64,000 nt of DNA from Asanoa ferruginea (lineage in GTDB: Bacteria > Actinomycetota > Actinomycetes > Mycobacteriales > Micromonosporaceae), in NCBI RefSeq assembly GCF_003387075.1, contig NZ_QUMQ01000001.1:558001-622000 (forward strand), in the 5' to 3' direction. The translations under genes and the position numbers were made by a program. Below are positions 8,234-17,618 of the stretch, one piece after another. Numbering within the stretch: position 1 is the stretch's first letter; the number at the start of each line of letters is the position of its first letter. The notes beneath the pieces are model-generated. The model was not told the origin of the DNA. It made no database searches and saw only the letters and a program-made list of their open reading frames with translations.

Positions 8234-8569
8234 TCAGCGGCGCTGGCGGCGGGCCAGCAGGCGGAGCTGGGTGATCCGGGCGGCGCCCACCACCATGGTC
8301 AGGATGGCGGCACCGACCGCGGCGATCAGGAGCGCCAAGGCGAGCGGCAGGCTCCCGTCCATCCAGAGGAAGTGGACCCGCACGCCGCGCGTGTTCTGGA
8401 GCATGAAGATGATCAGCACTATCGACAGCAGGGCGGCAGCACAGATCCCGAACCACGCGGTGCCGGTGCGGGTGCGGGGTGTGCGGCCGGCGGCTGACGC
8501 CGCGGGCGGCCGAACCGCCTGCGGGGGCACCTCGGATGGGTCTTGCGTTTGGCGCACGTCGTTGGACAT
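8234..8569 (-). CDS. LapA (DUF1049) domain membrane protein
   Basis: A 111-residue protein with a Pro-rich cytoplasmic N-terminus and two membrane helices (AWFGICAAALLSIVLIIFMLQNT and LALALLIAAVGAAILTMVV). Between them is the QNTRGVRVHFLWMDGSLPLAL stretch typical of the LapA/DUF1049 family, small envelope proteins of uncertain role (LPS assembly in Gram-negatives, unknown in actinomycetes). I chose ATG 8569, with gggga upstream, over a longer in-frame start. Confidence 0.82.
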   Translation of the reverse strand: MSNDVRQTQDPSEVPPQAVRPPAASAAGRTPRTRTGTAWFGICAAALLSIVLIIFMLQNTRGVRVHFLWMDGSLPLALALLIAAVGAAILTMVVGAARITQLRLLARRQRR

Positions 8570-8749
8570 GACATCCCCAGGGATCGCCGGTGTGGCAGGC
8601 ACCTCAAGGTGGGATGTCGTCGAGTCCGGAGTAACCCAATCGTACACCCGTTCGGTCTAAATGAGAGATATCCACCCGCACCGGCGCGGGGTAGCGTCGG
8701 CACAGACGCCGATCCTCGGCGCGCGACAACGACCAGAGAGCGGGCAGCG

Positions 8750-9202
8750 TTGAGTCTGCACCTGTCCACCGCACGCGGCGCGGCACGGCGGGTCGTGCTC
8801 AGTTGCGACGTCGCGGGCTGCCCGGTCCAGGTCGAGCCGCCACCCATCGAGTCGTGGCGCAACGACGCTGACGCCCGGGCGTGGGCGCGCGACCACGCCG
8901 AGGGCTGGATCCACGATCCGGTCCGGCAGACCGACTACTGCCCGACGCATGCCGCGTTCGGCACCGCCCCGGCCGCCGGCGTCGTGCCGCCGCGGCCGAC
9001 CACCGCCGCCCGCGACCAGGCCGGCAACCCGCTCGACCGCGACGACTACGCCGAGCGCCTGCGCAGGCGACTCGCCGAGGGCGGGGCCACCGAGGTCGCC
9101 GCCCGGCTCCTCGACGAGTTGGCCGCGATCTACCGCGGCGAGACCATCGGCGCGCTCGCCCACGACGTCGCGGCACTCCTGGAGCGAAGCGACCACCGGT
9201 AA
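8750..9202 (+). CDS. Hypothetical protein with Cys/His cluster (150 aa)
   Basis: I do not recognise this protein. From a TTG start (8750, gagag upstream) it encodes 150 residues with C19-x4-C24 and a later C64-x2-H67, a spacing that could bind zinc as a small ribbon. The C-terminal third is an acidic/basic helix (DDYAERLRRRLAEGG, VAARLLDELAAIYRGETIGALAHDVAALLERS). No membrane segment. The start is the least certain part, because upstream in-frame codons lie in sequence that belongs to the opposite promoter. Confidence 0.6.
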   Translation: MSLHLSTARGAARRVVLSCDVAGCPVQVEPPPIESWRNDADARAWARDHAEGWIHDPVRQTDYCPTHAAFGTAPAAGVVPPRPTTAARDQAGNPLDRDDYAERLRRRLAEGGATEVAARLLDELAAIYRGETIGALAHDVAALLERSDHR

Positions 9203-9209
9203 GCGGCGG

Positions 9210-9635
9210 TCACGGGGCCAGGCTGGCGACGCGGGCGAAGGTTCCGGGCGCGGTTCGCATCATGGCCTGGCCGTTGCCCAGCAACGCGATGAGCTCGCAG
9301 CGGGTGTGTTCGTCGTGTGGCGATGCCCCATCGGCGGCGCGGATCCGGTCGTCGGCGCGGATCCGGTCGTCGGCGCGGATCCGGTCGGCGGCGTGCCGGA
9401 TGGTGATCGACGCGATCCAGCCACCGGTGTCGCGGGCCTCGACGTCGAGGTGGTGTCCGGCCAGATGCCAGATCTCGACGAACGTCGACCGGGTCACCGC
9501 TCGAGCGTCGACCGGTGGAACCACCTGGACCGCATCGCGCCAGACGCGCATGGCCTGGAAGGCATAGAGGGTGCGGAACGCCGCGCGATCGCCGGCCGCG
9601 ATCCGGGCGATGAGAGCGTGAAGCCGGTCCGTCAT
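9210..9635 (-). CDS. Degenerate sigma-70 region-2-like protein
   Basis: A 141-residue protein whose first 85 residues follow ECF sigma region 2 (LIARIAAGDRAAFRTLY, then TRSTFVEIWHLAGHHLD and GGWIASITIRHAADRIR). The acidic DAED-LTQE promoter-melting core is altered to VDARAVTRSTF. After this comes DRIRAD repeated three times, then a short unrelated tail with no region 4 (-35 recognition). It cannot be a full sigma factor and may be a decayed or repurposed one. It starts at ATG 9635 and is convergent with the gene at 8750. Confidence 0.65.
   Translation of the reverse strand: MTDRLHALIARIAAGDRAAFRTLYAFQAMRVWRDAVQVVPPVDARAVTRSTFVEIWHLAGHHLDVEARDTGGWIASITIRHAADRIRADDRIRADDRIRAADGASPHDEHTRCELIALLGNGQAMMRTAPGTFARVASLAP
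9336..9389. repeat. Three tandem 18-bp units inside the sigma-like gene
   Basis: The unit ggcgcggatccggtcgtc is repeated exactly twice (9336-9353, 9354-9371) and a third time with one mismatch (9372-9389). It encodes DRIRAD on the minus strand. Since 18 is a multiple of three, copy number changes would keep the frame. Confidence 0.9.
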
Positions 9636-9792
9636 GGTGCCTCCGGTGCGTCTCTGCGAGAGTTGACGCGCCGCCGGGGACCGGAGCAGCGAACGGCGTC
9701 AGCGTACCTGCCGGGAACGCGCTGGCGGCTTCCGAGCCGATGTTCACCCGGACGGGCCGCGCGCCCCCGGGCGTCGCGACGGTGCAGTCCTT

Positions 9793-11376
<1,584 letters not shown>

Positions 11377-11470
11377 TCAACATCGTCGTGCCCACGTGCA
11401 GCACCCTGCTCGGGCCGACCTGCGATGACCGCTGCTACGGTCCCCCTCCCGGGGGTCCCATCCCATTCGG

Positions 11471-11497
11471 TTGGCACTCGCGGTAGGCGAGTGCTAA
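11471..11497. promoter_or_regulatory. CIRCE element (HrcA operator) of groEL
   Basis: TTGGCACTC-N9-GAGTGCTAA matches the CIRCE consensus TTAGCACTC-N9-GAGTGCTAA with a single mismatch and the exact spacer. It sits about 107 bases upstream of the groEL start. CIRCE is the established binding site of the heat-shock repressor HrcA. Confidence 0.93.
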
Positions 11498-11532
11498 CGA
11501 CAGTTGAGCACCCATTACCCGCGAACGCAAGC

Positions 11533-11561
11533 GCCGGCCCGCGGGCGTGGCGCCGGCCGGC
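11533..11561. terminator. Possible terminator downstream of the desaturase gene
   Basis: GCCGGCC (11533-11539) and GGCCGGC (11555-11561) can pair across 15 bases, just past the desaturase stop at 11568. The stem is GC-rich but there is no U-tract, so it is only a candidate. Confidence 0.4.
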
Positions 11562-11567
11562 CCAGGT

Positions 11568-12587
11568 TCAGGCCGCGGGTGTCCGGCCGATGGTGTCGAG
11601 GTGACGAAGGGCCTGTGCGTAGGACGCGACCAGCCCGGTCTCCAGGTATGACACCCGGTTGACCGCGCAGAACTCCTTGACGATGTGCTGGGCGTGCCGC
11701 AGGTTGGCGCGCGGCATCGACGGGAACAGGTGGTGCTCGATCTGGTAGTTGAGCCCGCCAAGGGCGAAGTCGGTCAGCCAATGACCCCGCACGTTGCGCG
11801 AGGTGAGCACCTGACGGCGCAGGTAGTCGGCGGCGTCCGCCGTACTCAATGGAGGCATGCCCTTGTGGTTGGGCGCAAAAGAGCAGCCGAGGTAGAGCCC
11901 GAACAGTCCCTGGTGTACGGCGATGAACAGCAGCGCCTTGCCCGGCGACAGGACCCAGAACACCAACGTGAGATAGCCGGCGGCGTGCAGGGCGAGCATG
12001 GTCAGCTCACGCGCGCGCGGCCGGGTGCGGTCGCCGATCAGGTAGCGGACGCTCGCCACCCGCAGGTTGATCGCCTCCAGGAGCAGCAGCGGGAAGAAAC
12101 CCCACGCCTGGAAACGGTAGAAGAACCGGGCCACCGGCCCGCTGGCCCGCGCCTGCCGGGTGGTGAAGATCAGCGCACCGGCGCCGACGTCCGGGTCCTT
12201 GTCCTCGTCGTTGGGGTGGGCGTGGTGGCGGCTGTGCTTGTCGACCCACCAGCCATAACTGAAACCGACGCCGACGTTGGCGAGCACGACGCCCGCGACG
12301 TAGTTGGCCCGGCCGGAGCGGTAGATCTGGCGATGACCGGCATCGTGACCGAGGAAGCCGAGCTGCGTGGAGAGCACGGCGAAGTAGGCGGCGGTGGCGA
12401 GCTGCCACCACGAGCTGCCGATGAGGATGAAGGCGGCGATGCCGATCGCGCACATCGCGGCCATGACAATGATCTTGCCGAGGTAATAGCCGGCCCGCCG
12501 GTCCAACAGACCGGCGTGCTTTATCTCGCGGGACAGTTCGGCGTACGCGCTTCCCCGGGATACGGGGAGCGCTTGGATCGACGGCAT
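11568..12587 (-). CDS. Membrane fatty-acid desaturase (acyl-CoA/acyl-lipid)
   Basis: A 339-residue integral membrane di-iron desaturase. All three histidine boxes are intact: HDAGH (81-85), HSRHH (118-122) and QIEHH (282-286). Four hydrophobic segments are arranged around them (for example MAAMCAIGIAAFILIG and FFPLLLLEAI). The QxxHH third box is typical of front-end or delta-type desaturases, which introduce a double bond into lipid-bound acyl chains using O2 and reduced ferredoxin. ATG 12587 has AGGAG five bases away; an in-frame GTG 15 bases earlier is less likely. Monocistronic. Confidence 0.9.
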   Translation of the reverse strand: MPSIQALPVSRGSAYAELSREIKHAGLLDRRAGYYLGKIIVMAAMCAIGIAAFILIGSSWWQLATAAYFAVLSTQLGFLGHDAGHRQIYRSGRANYVAGVVLANVGVGFSYGWWVDKHSRHHAHPNDEDKDPDVGAGALIFTTRQARASGPVARFFYRFQAWGFFPLLLLEAINLRVASVRYLIGDRTRPRARELTMLALHAAGYLTLVFWVLSPGKALLFIAVHQGLFGLYLGCSFAPNHKGMPPLSTADAADYLRRQVLTSRNVRGHWLTDFALGGLNYQIEHHLFPSMPRANLRHAQHIVKEFCAVNRVSYLETGLVASYAQALRHLDTIGRTPAA

Positions 12588-12657
12588 TCGGGCTCCTGCC
12601 ACGGGTCGGAACGGGGGAATCCGCCGCCGGGGTCCAGGGCTGGCCGGTCAGGGAGAG

Positions 12658-13053
12658 TTACCCAATTCTCGCGCGGTCGTAACAAGGGGTGGTGTGCGAC
12701 CGCAGCCACGTGTCGGGCAGGCGATCGGAAAGCGCCGCGATGGAGTCGACCGACGTGATGCGGAGCAGGCGGGTCGTCTGGGGAGTAGCTCGGCAGAACA
12801 CGGTGACGCAGCTCGGTGGGAGGCCGTTGACGACGCGCACCAGGAAGTTGACGAGGGCGGCGCCGGCGAACGACACCTCCGCGAGGTCGACGAACATCCG
12901 CTGGGGGGCGAGGCGGTGCACGCGAGCGGCGGTGGCCGTCAGCACCGGCGTGCAGTCCGCGTCGATTTCGCCGCTCAACCACAGGCACGCGACTGCGCTC
13001 TCGGCGCGCAGCGCTAGCGCGAAAAGATCGGTCTTATGCTGAAAGATGGCCAT
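12658..13053 (-). CDS. STAS-domain protein (anti-sigma factor antagonist-like)
   Basis: A 131-residue single STAS domain. It has ACLWLSGEIDADCTPVLTA, then RMFVDLAEVSFAGAALVNFLVRV, where the phosphorylatable Ser/Thr loop of SpoIIAA/RsbV proteins lies (V-S-F-A-G-A here; Ser precedes the usual position), and CVTVFCRATPQTTRLLRIT. Partner-switching STAS proteins bind anti-sigma kinases. It is divergent from two GAF-ANTAR proteins, so a signalling role is plausible. ATG 13053 is preceded by gaggg. Confidence 0.8.
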   Translation of the reverse strand: MAIFQHKTDLFALALRAESAVACLWLSGEIDADCTPVLTATAARVHRLAPQRMFVDLAEVSFAGAALVNFLVRVVNGLPPSCVTVFCRATPQTTRLLRITSVDSIAALSDRLPDTWLRSHTTPCYDRARIG

Positions 13054-13116
13054 CTCTGCCCTCGGATTCGCCGAATGCGAATGCCAGGGTCTGGGGCACG
13101 ACAAGCGTAACTCCGG

Positions 13117-13146
13117 CGTTCGGCTAAGCGTATGGTTGGCCGAACG
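13117..13146. promoter_or_regulatory. Dyad in the STAS / GAF-ANTAR divergent region
   Basis: CGTTCGGC (13117-13124) and GCCGAACG (13139-13146) form a perfect 8-bp inverted repeat with a 14-base spacer, in the 190-bp region between divergent starts at 13053 and 13244. It is a candidate operator shared by both directions. No regulator is assigned. Confidence 0.4.
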
Positions 13147-13243
13147 TGGAAAGTGCCGTCGTCTCACAGAAGGTGCGGCCGCCCATGGCAATGATCCGCC
13201 AGCACGCAATCGGTGCCCAACCGCGCCGAGCCGGCGCGCGGCG

Positions 13244-13978
13244 ATGAGCGCGGCGGCCGGCCGCTGGGCCCGAGCCCACGAGTTGATCGCCGAACAGCCC
13301 GGCCCGGACGACCGGCCGGGCAACGTCGCTGACCGGCTGCGCCGGATCTGCGGTGCCGGCGCGACCGCACTCACCGCCTCCGGCGTCGGTGTCAGCGTGG
13401 TGACCGGCGACGGCGACTGGGGCTTCGCGATCGCGTCCAACCCGGTCAGCCAACTCCTGGAGGAGCTGCAATTCACGCTCGGGGAAGGCCCGTGTGTGGA
13501 TGCGATGGCGACCCGACGCCCGGTCCTGGTCGCCGATATGACCGGCGCGGCCGCCGATCGCTGGCCGATCTACAGCTCGGCGCTGCGCGAGCAGGGTGTC
13601 CGGTCGGTCTTCGCGTTTCCGTTGCTGGCCGGTTCCGCGAGCGTCGGCGTGCTCGACGTCTTCCGCGGCCGGGCCGGCGCGATGAACGAAGAGGAAGTCG
13701 CCCAGTCGCTGACCTTCGCGGAGATCGCCCGGATCACCGTCCTCGACGGACAGCACGACGCGCCGGTCGACGAGGTCCCGGACGGCTTCGACGAGAGTCC
13801 CGGTTACCGTGCCGAGGTCTTCCAGGCCCAGGGGATGGTGATGGTGCAACTCGGCGTCAGCCTCGCCGAAGCACTCCTGCGGCTGCGCGCCCACGCCTAC
13901 GGGAACGGCCGCCCGCTGGCCGATGTCGCCCGCGACGTGGTCGCCCGCACGTTGCGCTTCGATCAGGAACACCCATGA
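13244..13978 (+). CDS. GAF and ANTAR domain protein (first of tandem pair)
   Basis: A 244-residue protein. The GAF sensor domain spans about residues 25-155 (LQFTLGEGPCVDAMATRRPVLVADM is the hallmark). The C-terminal ANTAR RNA-binding domain is at about 185-240 (VFQAQGMVMVQLGVSLAEALLRLRAHAYGNGRPLADVARDVV). ANTAR domains bind dual-hexaloop RNA hairpins and act as antiterminators. ATG 13244 lies just inside the conserved region. The paralogue starts 22 bases after its stop, so the two are co-transcribed. The GAF ligand is unknown. Confidence 0.9.
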   Translation: MSAAAGRWARAHELIAEQPGPDDRPGNVADRLRRICGAGATALTASGVGVSVVTGDGDWGFAIASNPVSQLLEELQFTLGEGPCVDAMATRRPVLVADMTGAAADRWPIYSSALREQGVRSVFAFPLLAGSASVGVLDVFRGRAGAMNEEEVAQSLTFAEIARITVLDGQHDAPVDEVPDGFDESPGYRAEVFQAQGMVMVQLGVSLAEALLRLRAHAYGNGRPLADVARDVVARTLRFDQEHP

Positions 13979-14000
13979 CAACAGGGGTACGGAGATTGCC

Positions 14001-14735
14001 GTGACCACTCTTTCCGCGCAGCGCCTGGCCGAGGTGTTCGTCGAGGTCTCCGACACCCTCGTCGACGAGTTCGACCTGGTCGACTTCCTGCACGTGCTCA
14101 CGCTGCGCACGGCGGAGATCGCGTCGGCCGGCGTCGTCGGGCTGCTCCTCGCCGACCGCAACGGCCACCTGCACTTCATGGCCGCGTCCCGCGAAGACGC
14201 CCGGTTGCTGGAGCTCTTCCAGCTCCAGAACGACGAGGGCCCCTGCCTCGACGCGTTCCGCACCGGCATCGCGGTGATCAACACCGACCTGCGCGAAGAC
14301 GGCGCGCGCTGGCCGCTGTTCGCACCGCACGCCACCGCGGCCGGGTTCCGCTCGGTGCACGCGTTTCCGCTGCGGCTGCGGGCGCAGGTGATCGGCGCGC
14401 TCAACGTGTTCGGCACGACTGCGGCTGGTCTGGAGCCCGAAGACGCGCCGCTGGTGCAGGCGTTGGCCGACCTGGCGTCGATCGCCCTCGTGCAGGAACG
14501 CACCATCCGGCAGGGGCAGGTGCTGGCCGAGCAACTTCAGGGTGCGCTCAACAGCCGGGTCATCATCGAGCAGGCCAAGGGAGCGGTGGCGCAACACCGC
14601 GGCGTCAGCGTCGACGAGGCGTTCGCCCTCATCCGTGGCTACGCGCGAGGCAACAACCGCAAGCTCGGCGACGTCGCCCGGGCCGTGATCACCAACGCGG
14701 GCGGCATCCCGGGTCTGACGCGCCCGAACGGCTGA
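14001..14735 (+). CDS. GAF and ANTAR domain protein (second of tandem pair)
   Basis: A paralogue of the preceding gene with exactly the same length (244 residues). The GAF domain has LFQLQNDEGPCLDAFRTGIAVINTDL. The ANTAR domain has NSRVIIEQAKGAVAQHRGVSVDEAFALIRGYARGNNRKLGDVARAVI, with the conserved QAKG motif better preserved than in its neighbour (QAQG). GTG 14001 follows ggaga. Equal lengths and adjacency indicate tandem duplication, and a heterodimer is possible because ANTAR proteins act as dimers. Confidence 0.9.
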   Translation: MTTLSAQRLAEVFVEVSDTLVDEFDLVDFLHVLTLRTAEIASAGVVGLLLADRNGHLHFMAASREDARLLELFQLQNDEGPCLDAFRTGIAVINTDLREDGARWPLFAPHATAAGFRSVHAFPLRLRAQVIGALNVFGTTAAGLEPEDAPLVQALADLASIALVQERTIRQGQVLAEQLQGALNSRVIIEQAKGAVAQHRGVSVDEAFALIRGYARGNNRKLGDVARAVITNAGGIPGLTRPNG

Positions 14736-14807
14736 CGTTGCGCAGGATCGGTATTTCGGCCCGGCCGGCGTGCTCCTCAGTGGCAACTCACCACCGAGGA
14801 GGACCAG

Positions 14808-15389
14808 ATGAGGATCAAGCAACGACTCGCGCTCGGCGCCGGGGTTCTGGCGCTGCTGCTGGCTCCCGCCACCGCCGCGCACGCGGCTCCGGCCGGGAAG
14901 CACTGCGTGGTCAGCGCATCGAGCGGCGCGCCGATGGTCTGCTATTCGTCGTTCACGACGGCGATGGCCAACGCGACCGGCGGCCGGGTCACCGACGCGC
15001 CCGCCAACCCGAAGGCGGCGCTCAACGACGAGAAGCTGGCGAAGAAGCTCAACGACCTGCCGGCGAAGGCGCCGTCGACCTTGGCCGCGGTGAGCAACAT
15101 CGTGATCAGCGTCGAATACACCGGCGAGAGCTTCGGCGGCAGCACCCTGACCATCACGGGCACGCACGCCTGTGACGACTTCCTCAGCCCGGTCGAGTTC
15201 ACCATGACCAGCCTGCCGTCGGGGTGGAACGACGACATCGAGTCGTTCAAGGGCTTCGCCAACTGCGCCGCCATGCATTTCCTGCACATCGGGGCCACCG
15301 GGCCGTTCAACGACAACGGGTTCTTCTTCTCCCGCACCTCGTTCCCGAGCTGGCTCGACGACGAGGTCAGCTCGATCGCCTGGACCTGA
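14808..15389 (+). CDS. Secreted four-cysteine protein, beta/gamma-crystallin-like
   Basis: A 193-residue protein with a clear Sec signal peptide (MRIKQRLALGAGVLALLLAP, cleavage after AHA near residue 27). The mature part has four cysteines (C33, C45, C122, C153), enough for two disulfides. The CYSSFTTAMANATGGRV stretch resembles actinomycete secreted proteins of the peptidase-inhibitor I36/crystallin-like type, as do the SLPSGWNDDIESFKGFANC and later SWLDDEVSSIAW segments. Its function is not known; an extracellular stable domain or inhibitor is a guess. A gagga ribosome site precedes ATG 14808. Confidence 0.75.
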   Translation: MRIKQRLALGAGVLALLLAPATAAHAAPAGKHCVVSASSGAPMVCYSSFTTAMANATGGRVTDAPANPKAALNDEKLAKKLNDLPAKAPSTLAAVSNIVISVEYTGESFGGSTLTITGTHACDDFLSPVEFTMTSLPSGWNDDIESFKGFANCAAMHFLHIGATGPFNDNGFFFSRTSFPSWLDDEVSSIAWT

Positions 15390-15394
15390 CCGGC

Positions 15395-15427
15395 GGCGGC
15401 GGCGTGCTCTAGGGGCGCGCCGCCGCC
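15395..15427. terminator. Bidirectional terminator hairpin
   Basis: GGCGGCGGCG (15395-15404) pairs with CGCCGCCGCC (15418-15427) around a 13-base loop, between the secreted-protein stop and the stop of the convergent NmrA-like gene. Confidence 0.6.
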
Positions 15428-16263
15428 AGAAACGTTTCCAGCGTCGTCGGTTGTCGCTCGACCTCGACGAGGGTCGGGGGGTCGCCGTCGACGGTCGCGG
15501 CCGTCATGCGAGCGTAGGACTCGGCGGCCTCGGGCGAGAAGCCCCACGACCGGAAGGCCGCCACCCAGTCCTCGCGCGCGACCACCCGCAGTGCGACGGG
15601 TCTGCCCAGGACTTCGGCCATGATGGTCGCGACCTCGCGGGGCGTATAACGCAGGGGACCCTCGACGTGCCGGAGGCTGTTTCCCGTCTCAGGGGTCAGG
15701 AGCAGATCAGCCGCGATGCGACCGAGGTCGTGCGGCGCGACCATCGGCAGGACGTGGTCCTCGGGGAACATGACGGGTAGCAGGCCGTCGTCGCGTGCGG
15801 ACGTGAGCACCCCGACCCAGTTGGTCATGAAGTAGGCGCCGCGAACCACATGGGCCGGCACGGGCTGGCGAGCGACCGCCTGCTCGAACTCGTGCAGCAC
15901 CGACAGGTCGCCGATGCGGTCGCCGGGCTGCGCACCGTAGGTCGACTGGGCGACCACCTGCTCGAGCCCCGACCCGTCGAGCGCCGCGACGATGCTCGAC
16001 GCCGTGCGGCGCTCCCCCGCGTCGGTGTCGGTGGACACCGGCGCCGGCGGGTTGAGCAGGAAGGCGCGGCGGGCACCGCGGAACGCCGCGGCGAGCGCCG
16101 GCGTGTCAGCGACATCGACGACCGCCACATCCGCACCGCGGTCGCGCCACGGTTGCCCGCGTCGCGCGTCGCGGGTGACGACCCGCACCGGCGCGCCGGC
16201 CTCGATCAGCGCTGTCGCGACCGCGGAGCCGACGTGGCCGCTGGCGCCAAGGACGACGATCAC
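15409..16263 (-). CDS. NmrA-like NAD(P)H-binding oxidoreductase
   Basis: A 284-residue atypical SDR: GASGHVG near the N-terminus, AFRGARRAFLLNPP, STYGAQPGDRIGDL and VRGAYFMTNW, as in the NmrA/HSCARG and YtfG-like (quinone oxidoreductase 2) group. YTPREVATIMAEVLGRPVALR in the C-terminal half is typical of that group. A GTG start at 16263 follows the stop of the unknown gene at 16269 by five bases, so it is co-transcribed with it. Confidence 0.85.
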   Translation of the reverse strand: MIVVLGASGHVGSAVATALIEAGAPVRVVTRDARRGQPWRDRGADVAVVDVADTPALAAAFRGARRAFLLNPPAPVSTDTDAGERRTASSIVAALDGSGLEQVVAQSTYGAQPGDRIGDLSVLHEFEQAVARQPVPAHVVRGAYFMTNWVGVLTSARDDGLLPVMFPEDHVLPMVAPHDLGRIAADLLLTPETGNSLRHVEGPLRYTPREVATIMAEVLGRPVALRVVAREDWVAAFRSWGFSPEAAESYARMTAATVDGDPPTLVEVERQPTTLETFLAAARP

Positions 16264-16268
16264 CGGTC

Positions 16269-16895
16269 CTAGCCTAGTGTGGGCGGGCCGGAGATCCAGG
16301 GAGTGCTGCCGGGTGGGCGCCGAAACGCCGCCGACGGGCGGATCTCGACGAGGTTGGCGAAGCGCTGCGACCGGTCCGCGAAGATGGACTCACCATGACC
16401 GGGATAGAGCCGGTCGAGGAAGGTGACCGCGTCTTGCGGCGTGGTCCCGCCGGCGTCGAGGAAGCGATAGAGGATCAACTCGGAGAAGCCGTTGCCGGTC
16501 ATGCCGTCGTAGGCACCGGCGTCGTCGACGCAATAGCACGCGGAATATTCCCAGCTCACCGCGCCGGCCGCGAGGATCCAGGGCAGGTGCGCGGCGGCCC
16601 GCTCCTGGGTCGCCAGCCCGTCCCAGGCCAGCATCGTCGCGGCGGACACCGGCGCGGTCGTGAACGTGTCGACCGCCAGGCAGGAGGTGTCGCCGGGTTC
16701 GCGCGACCGCATCAGCGCGTTGGCGTCGTAGAAGAGGCGGTTGAGCAATTCGGCCCAGCCGTCGTCGGTGTCGCGGCTCTCCGGCACGTCGAAGAACCAG
16801 GTCTTGGTCTGGGTGCCCGCGGAGAGGCCGCCGAAGGGTTGAGCCAGCCGGTAGTGCACGTCGGCGCGACGCGCGACGCGCGAGCTCGAAGTCAC
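16269..16895 (-). CDS. Hypothetical protein (208 aa)
   Basis: Not recognised. From a GTG at 16895 it encodes 208 residues rich in aromatics (KTWFFDVPES, WAELLNRLFYDANAL, WILAAGAVSWEYSACYCVDDAGAYDGM), with no signal peptide, membrane helix or nucleotide motif. The start lies 32 bases after the TetR stop and the end 5 bases before the NmrA-like start. The gene is therefore in the middle of a minus-strand unit (TetR, unknown, NmrA-like). Confidence 0.6.
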   Translation of the reverse strand: MTSSSRVARRADVHYRLAQPFGGLSAGTQTKTWFFDVPESRDTDDGWAELLNRLFYDANALMRSREPGDTSCLAVDTFTTAPVSAATMLAWDGLATQERAAAHLPWILAAGAVSWEYSACYCVDDAGAYDGMTGNGFSELILYRFLDAGGTTPQDAVTFLDRLYPGHGESIFADRSQRFANLVEIRPSAAFRRPPGSTPWISGPPTLG

Positions 16896-16927
16896 GCACA
16901 GGATCGTAGTGAGCTGGCTACCGATCG

Positions 16928-17563
16928 CTATCCGCTAATGGACAGTCCGTGCCGGAGCATGGCGAAGCCGCGATCCGCGGCGGCGACGGCCTCCGGGTAG
17001 CGCGCGTCGCCGCTCATCCCGGCGGTCAGGTGGCGGCGGTTCTCGTCGGTCAGGGCGCGCTGCACCGCGAAGATCTGGTAGGCGGCCAGCCGGGCCGTGC
17101 CGTCGTCACCGGCCGGCACCACCGCCTCCAGCACCTCGGTCAGGGCCGCTTCCGCCGCCGTCTGGTAGAGCAGCAGTCGACCTTGGAGGGACGGCACCGA
17201 CAGGACCATGGCGACGAACGCGAGCGTCTGCGGGTGGTCATCGAGGCCGGTGACCGGGTCGCGGCGGGCCAGCCCGTCGAGAAAGTGCGCATGCAGCGCG
17301 TCGATCGGGTCGGTTCCCGCCGCCCGGTCGCGCACGACATTCGCCGCCTCGTTCTGGTGGTCGGCGAACGCGCCGATGACCAGGTCTTCCTTGCTCGGGA
17401 AGTATTTGAACAGGGTCCGTTTGGACACCTCGGCCGCCTCGGCGATCTCGTTCACGCCGACCGCGTCGAACCCGGACCGCAGGAACAGCCTGGTCGCGGC
17501 GTCCTGGATCGCCTGCTCGATGCGCAGCCGCTGCCGCTGCCGGAGCCCAAGCTGTTCCGCCAT
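16928..17563 (-). CDS. TetR-family transcriptional regulator
   Basis: A 211-residue TetR protein. The N-terminal HTH is complete (AIQDAATRLFLRSGFDAVGVNEIAEAAEVSKRTLFKYFPSKEDLVIGAF), followed by a helical ligand domain. It is divergent from an alpha/beta hydrolase gene. The 55-bp spacer holds a strong dyad, so it probably represses both itself and the hydrolase until an unknown ligand binds. Confidence 0.92.
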   Translation of the reverse strand: MAEQLGLRQRQRLRIEQAIQDAATRLFLRSGFDAVGVNEIAEAAEVSKRTLFKYFPSKEDLVIGAFADHQNEAANVVRDRAAGTDPIDALHAHFLDGLARRDPVTGLDDHPQTLAFVAMVLSVPSLQGRLLLYQTAAEAALTEVLEAVVPAGDDGTARLAAYQIFAVQRALTDENRRHLTAGMSGDARYPEAVAAADRGFAMLRHGLSISG

Positions 17564-17573
17564 GAGGCAAAGC

Positions 17574-17605
17574 GTACACCCGGTTGATATGTATACCGGG
17601 TTTAC
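17574..17605. promoter_or_regulatory. TetR operator between tetR and hydrolase
   Basis: ACCCGGT (17578-17584) and ACCGGGT (17595-17601) are a perfect 7-bp inverted repeat with a 10-base spacer. Three of the four flanking pairs continue the symmetry (GTA at 17574 with TAC ending 17605). It fills most of the 55-bp spacer between the divergent starts, as expected for a TetR operator. Confidence 0.7.
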
Positions 17606-17618
17606 CTACGCTGGGGGC

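Noticed and set aside
8751-8786. Possible minus-strand gene over 8604-8862
   Set aside because: It conflicts with the plus-strand Cys/His gene and the lapA promoter, and its Arg-rich composition is typical of a shadow frame.
9336-9389. Tandem repeats as a possible CRISPR-like array
   Set aside because: Units are directly adjacent with no spacers, lie inside a coding frame, and number only three.
13124-14506. Minus-strand frame of 460 codons across the GAF-ANTAR pair
   Set aside because: Ser/Arg-rich antisense translation of two well-recognised GAF-ANTAR genes.
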